From NCBI GenBank assembly GCA_016342385.1, contig JAEINM010000245.1, positions 1 through 6,524 of the forward strand: a DNA stretch of 6,524 bases, given 5' to 3'. The translations under genes were made by a program, and so were the position numbers. Below the pieces are notes generated by a model. It made no database searches. It was not told where the DNA came from and was given only the letters and a program-made list of their open reading frames with translations. This stretch comes from Spirochaetaceae bacterium. Its GTDB lineage: Bacteria; Spirochaetota; Spirochaetia; DSM-2461. Positions 6,473 to 6,524 of the stretch are shown piece after piece. Position 1 is the first letter of the stretch, and every line of letters starts with the position of its first letter.

Positions 6473-6524
6473 ATGACAACAGAAGATAAGAAGATCCACA
6501 TTGAAAACATTATTCAGGCGGCAG
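6473..6524 (+). CDS. Start of an unidentified gene, cut by the window edge
   Basis: An ATG at 6473 opens a frame read to the end of the window, giving 17 residues (MTTEDKKIHIENIIQAA). AAGGAG at 6459-6464 with an 8-nt spacer is a strong ribosome binding site and supports a real start. The peptide is hydrophilic and helix-prone, with no signal peptide. The ENIIQAA wording is reminiscent of the start of some helix-turn-helix regulators, but 17 residues cannot support an assignment, and none is made. It is separated from aspS by two hairpins, so it is probably an independent transcript; no convincing promoter was found in 6348-6458. Confidence 0.65.
   Translation, partial: MTTEDKKIHIENIIQAA

Noticed and set aside
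6450..6476. Eight-codon leader ORF (MELKETCR) whose stop overlaps ATG 6473
   Set aside because: It has no ribosome binding site, and its codons coincide with the ribosome binding site of the next gene; a chance frame is the simpler reading.

Overview
The window is a stretch of ordinary bacterial core metabolism. It reads entirely on the + strand and is densely coded, with moderate base composition (by eye a little under half G+C). The proteins are clearly bacterial. I cannot fix the lineage from the sequence; a spirochaete-like source is a weak guess from the general feel of the proteins only.

Layout: (1) 1-1255 is the 3' part of gltD, the NAD(P)H-oxidising small subunit of glutamate synthase, closed by a strong intrinsic terminator at 1272-1301. 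(2) 1328-6310 is a compact four-gene unit, gatC-gatA-gatB-aspS: the three subunits of the tRNA-dependent amidotransferase followed by aspartyl-tRNA synthetase. gatA and gatB overlap by 4 nt and gatB and aspS are 20 nt apart, but gatC and gatA are split by 125 nt holding two imperfect palindromes and a short direct repeat, probably a decayed palindromic repeat element. (3) 6311-6472 is a non-coding gap with a clear terminator after aspS and a second hairpin followed by a U-rich tract. (4) A new gene begins at 6473 and leaves the window after 17 codons.

How the genes work together: the AspRS carries the two residues (His33 and Gly85, matching His31 and Gly83 of the Pseudomonas aeruginosa enzyme) linked to non-discriminating AspRS. 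It is therefore expected to charge both tRNA-Asp and tRNA-Asn with aspartate, and the co-encoded GatCAB would amidate Asp-tRNA-Asn to Asn-tRNA-Asn using glutamine. The operon thus looks like a self-contained indirect route to Asn-tRNA. GatCAB could also amidate Glu-tRNA-Gln if the organism lacks GlnRS. GltD acts in the same glutamine/glutamate economy but is transcriptionally separated.

The most notable oddity is GatA. Its catalytic Lys/cis-Ser/Ser spacing exactly matches the Staphylococcus aureus enzyme, but its N-terminus is 35 residues shorter, and the shortened start abuts the repeat-bearing spacer. I found no sign of a wholly new system; the points worth checking are the spacer/GatA start, the AspRS specificity and the double hairpin after aspS.
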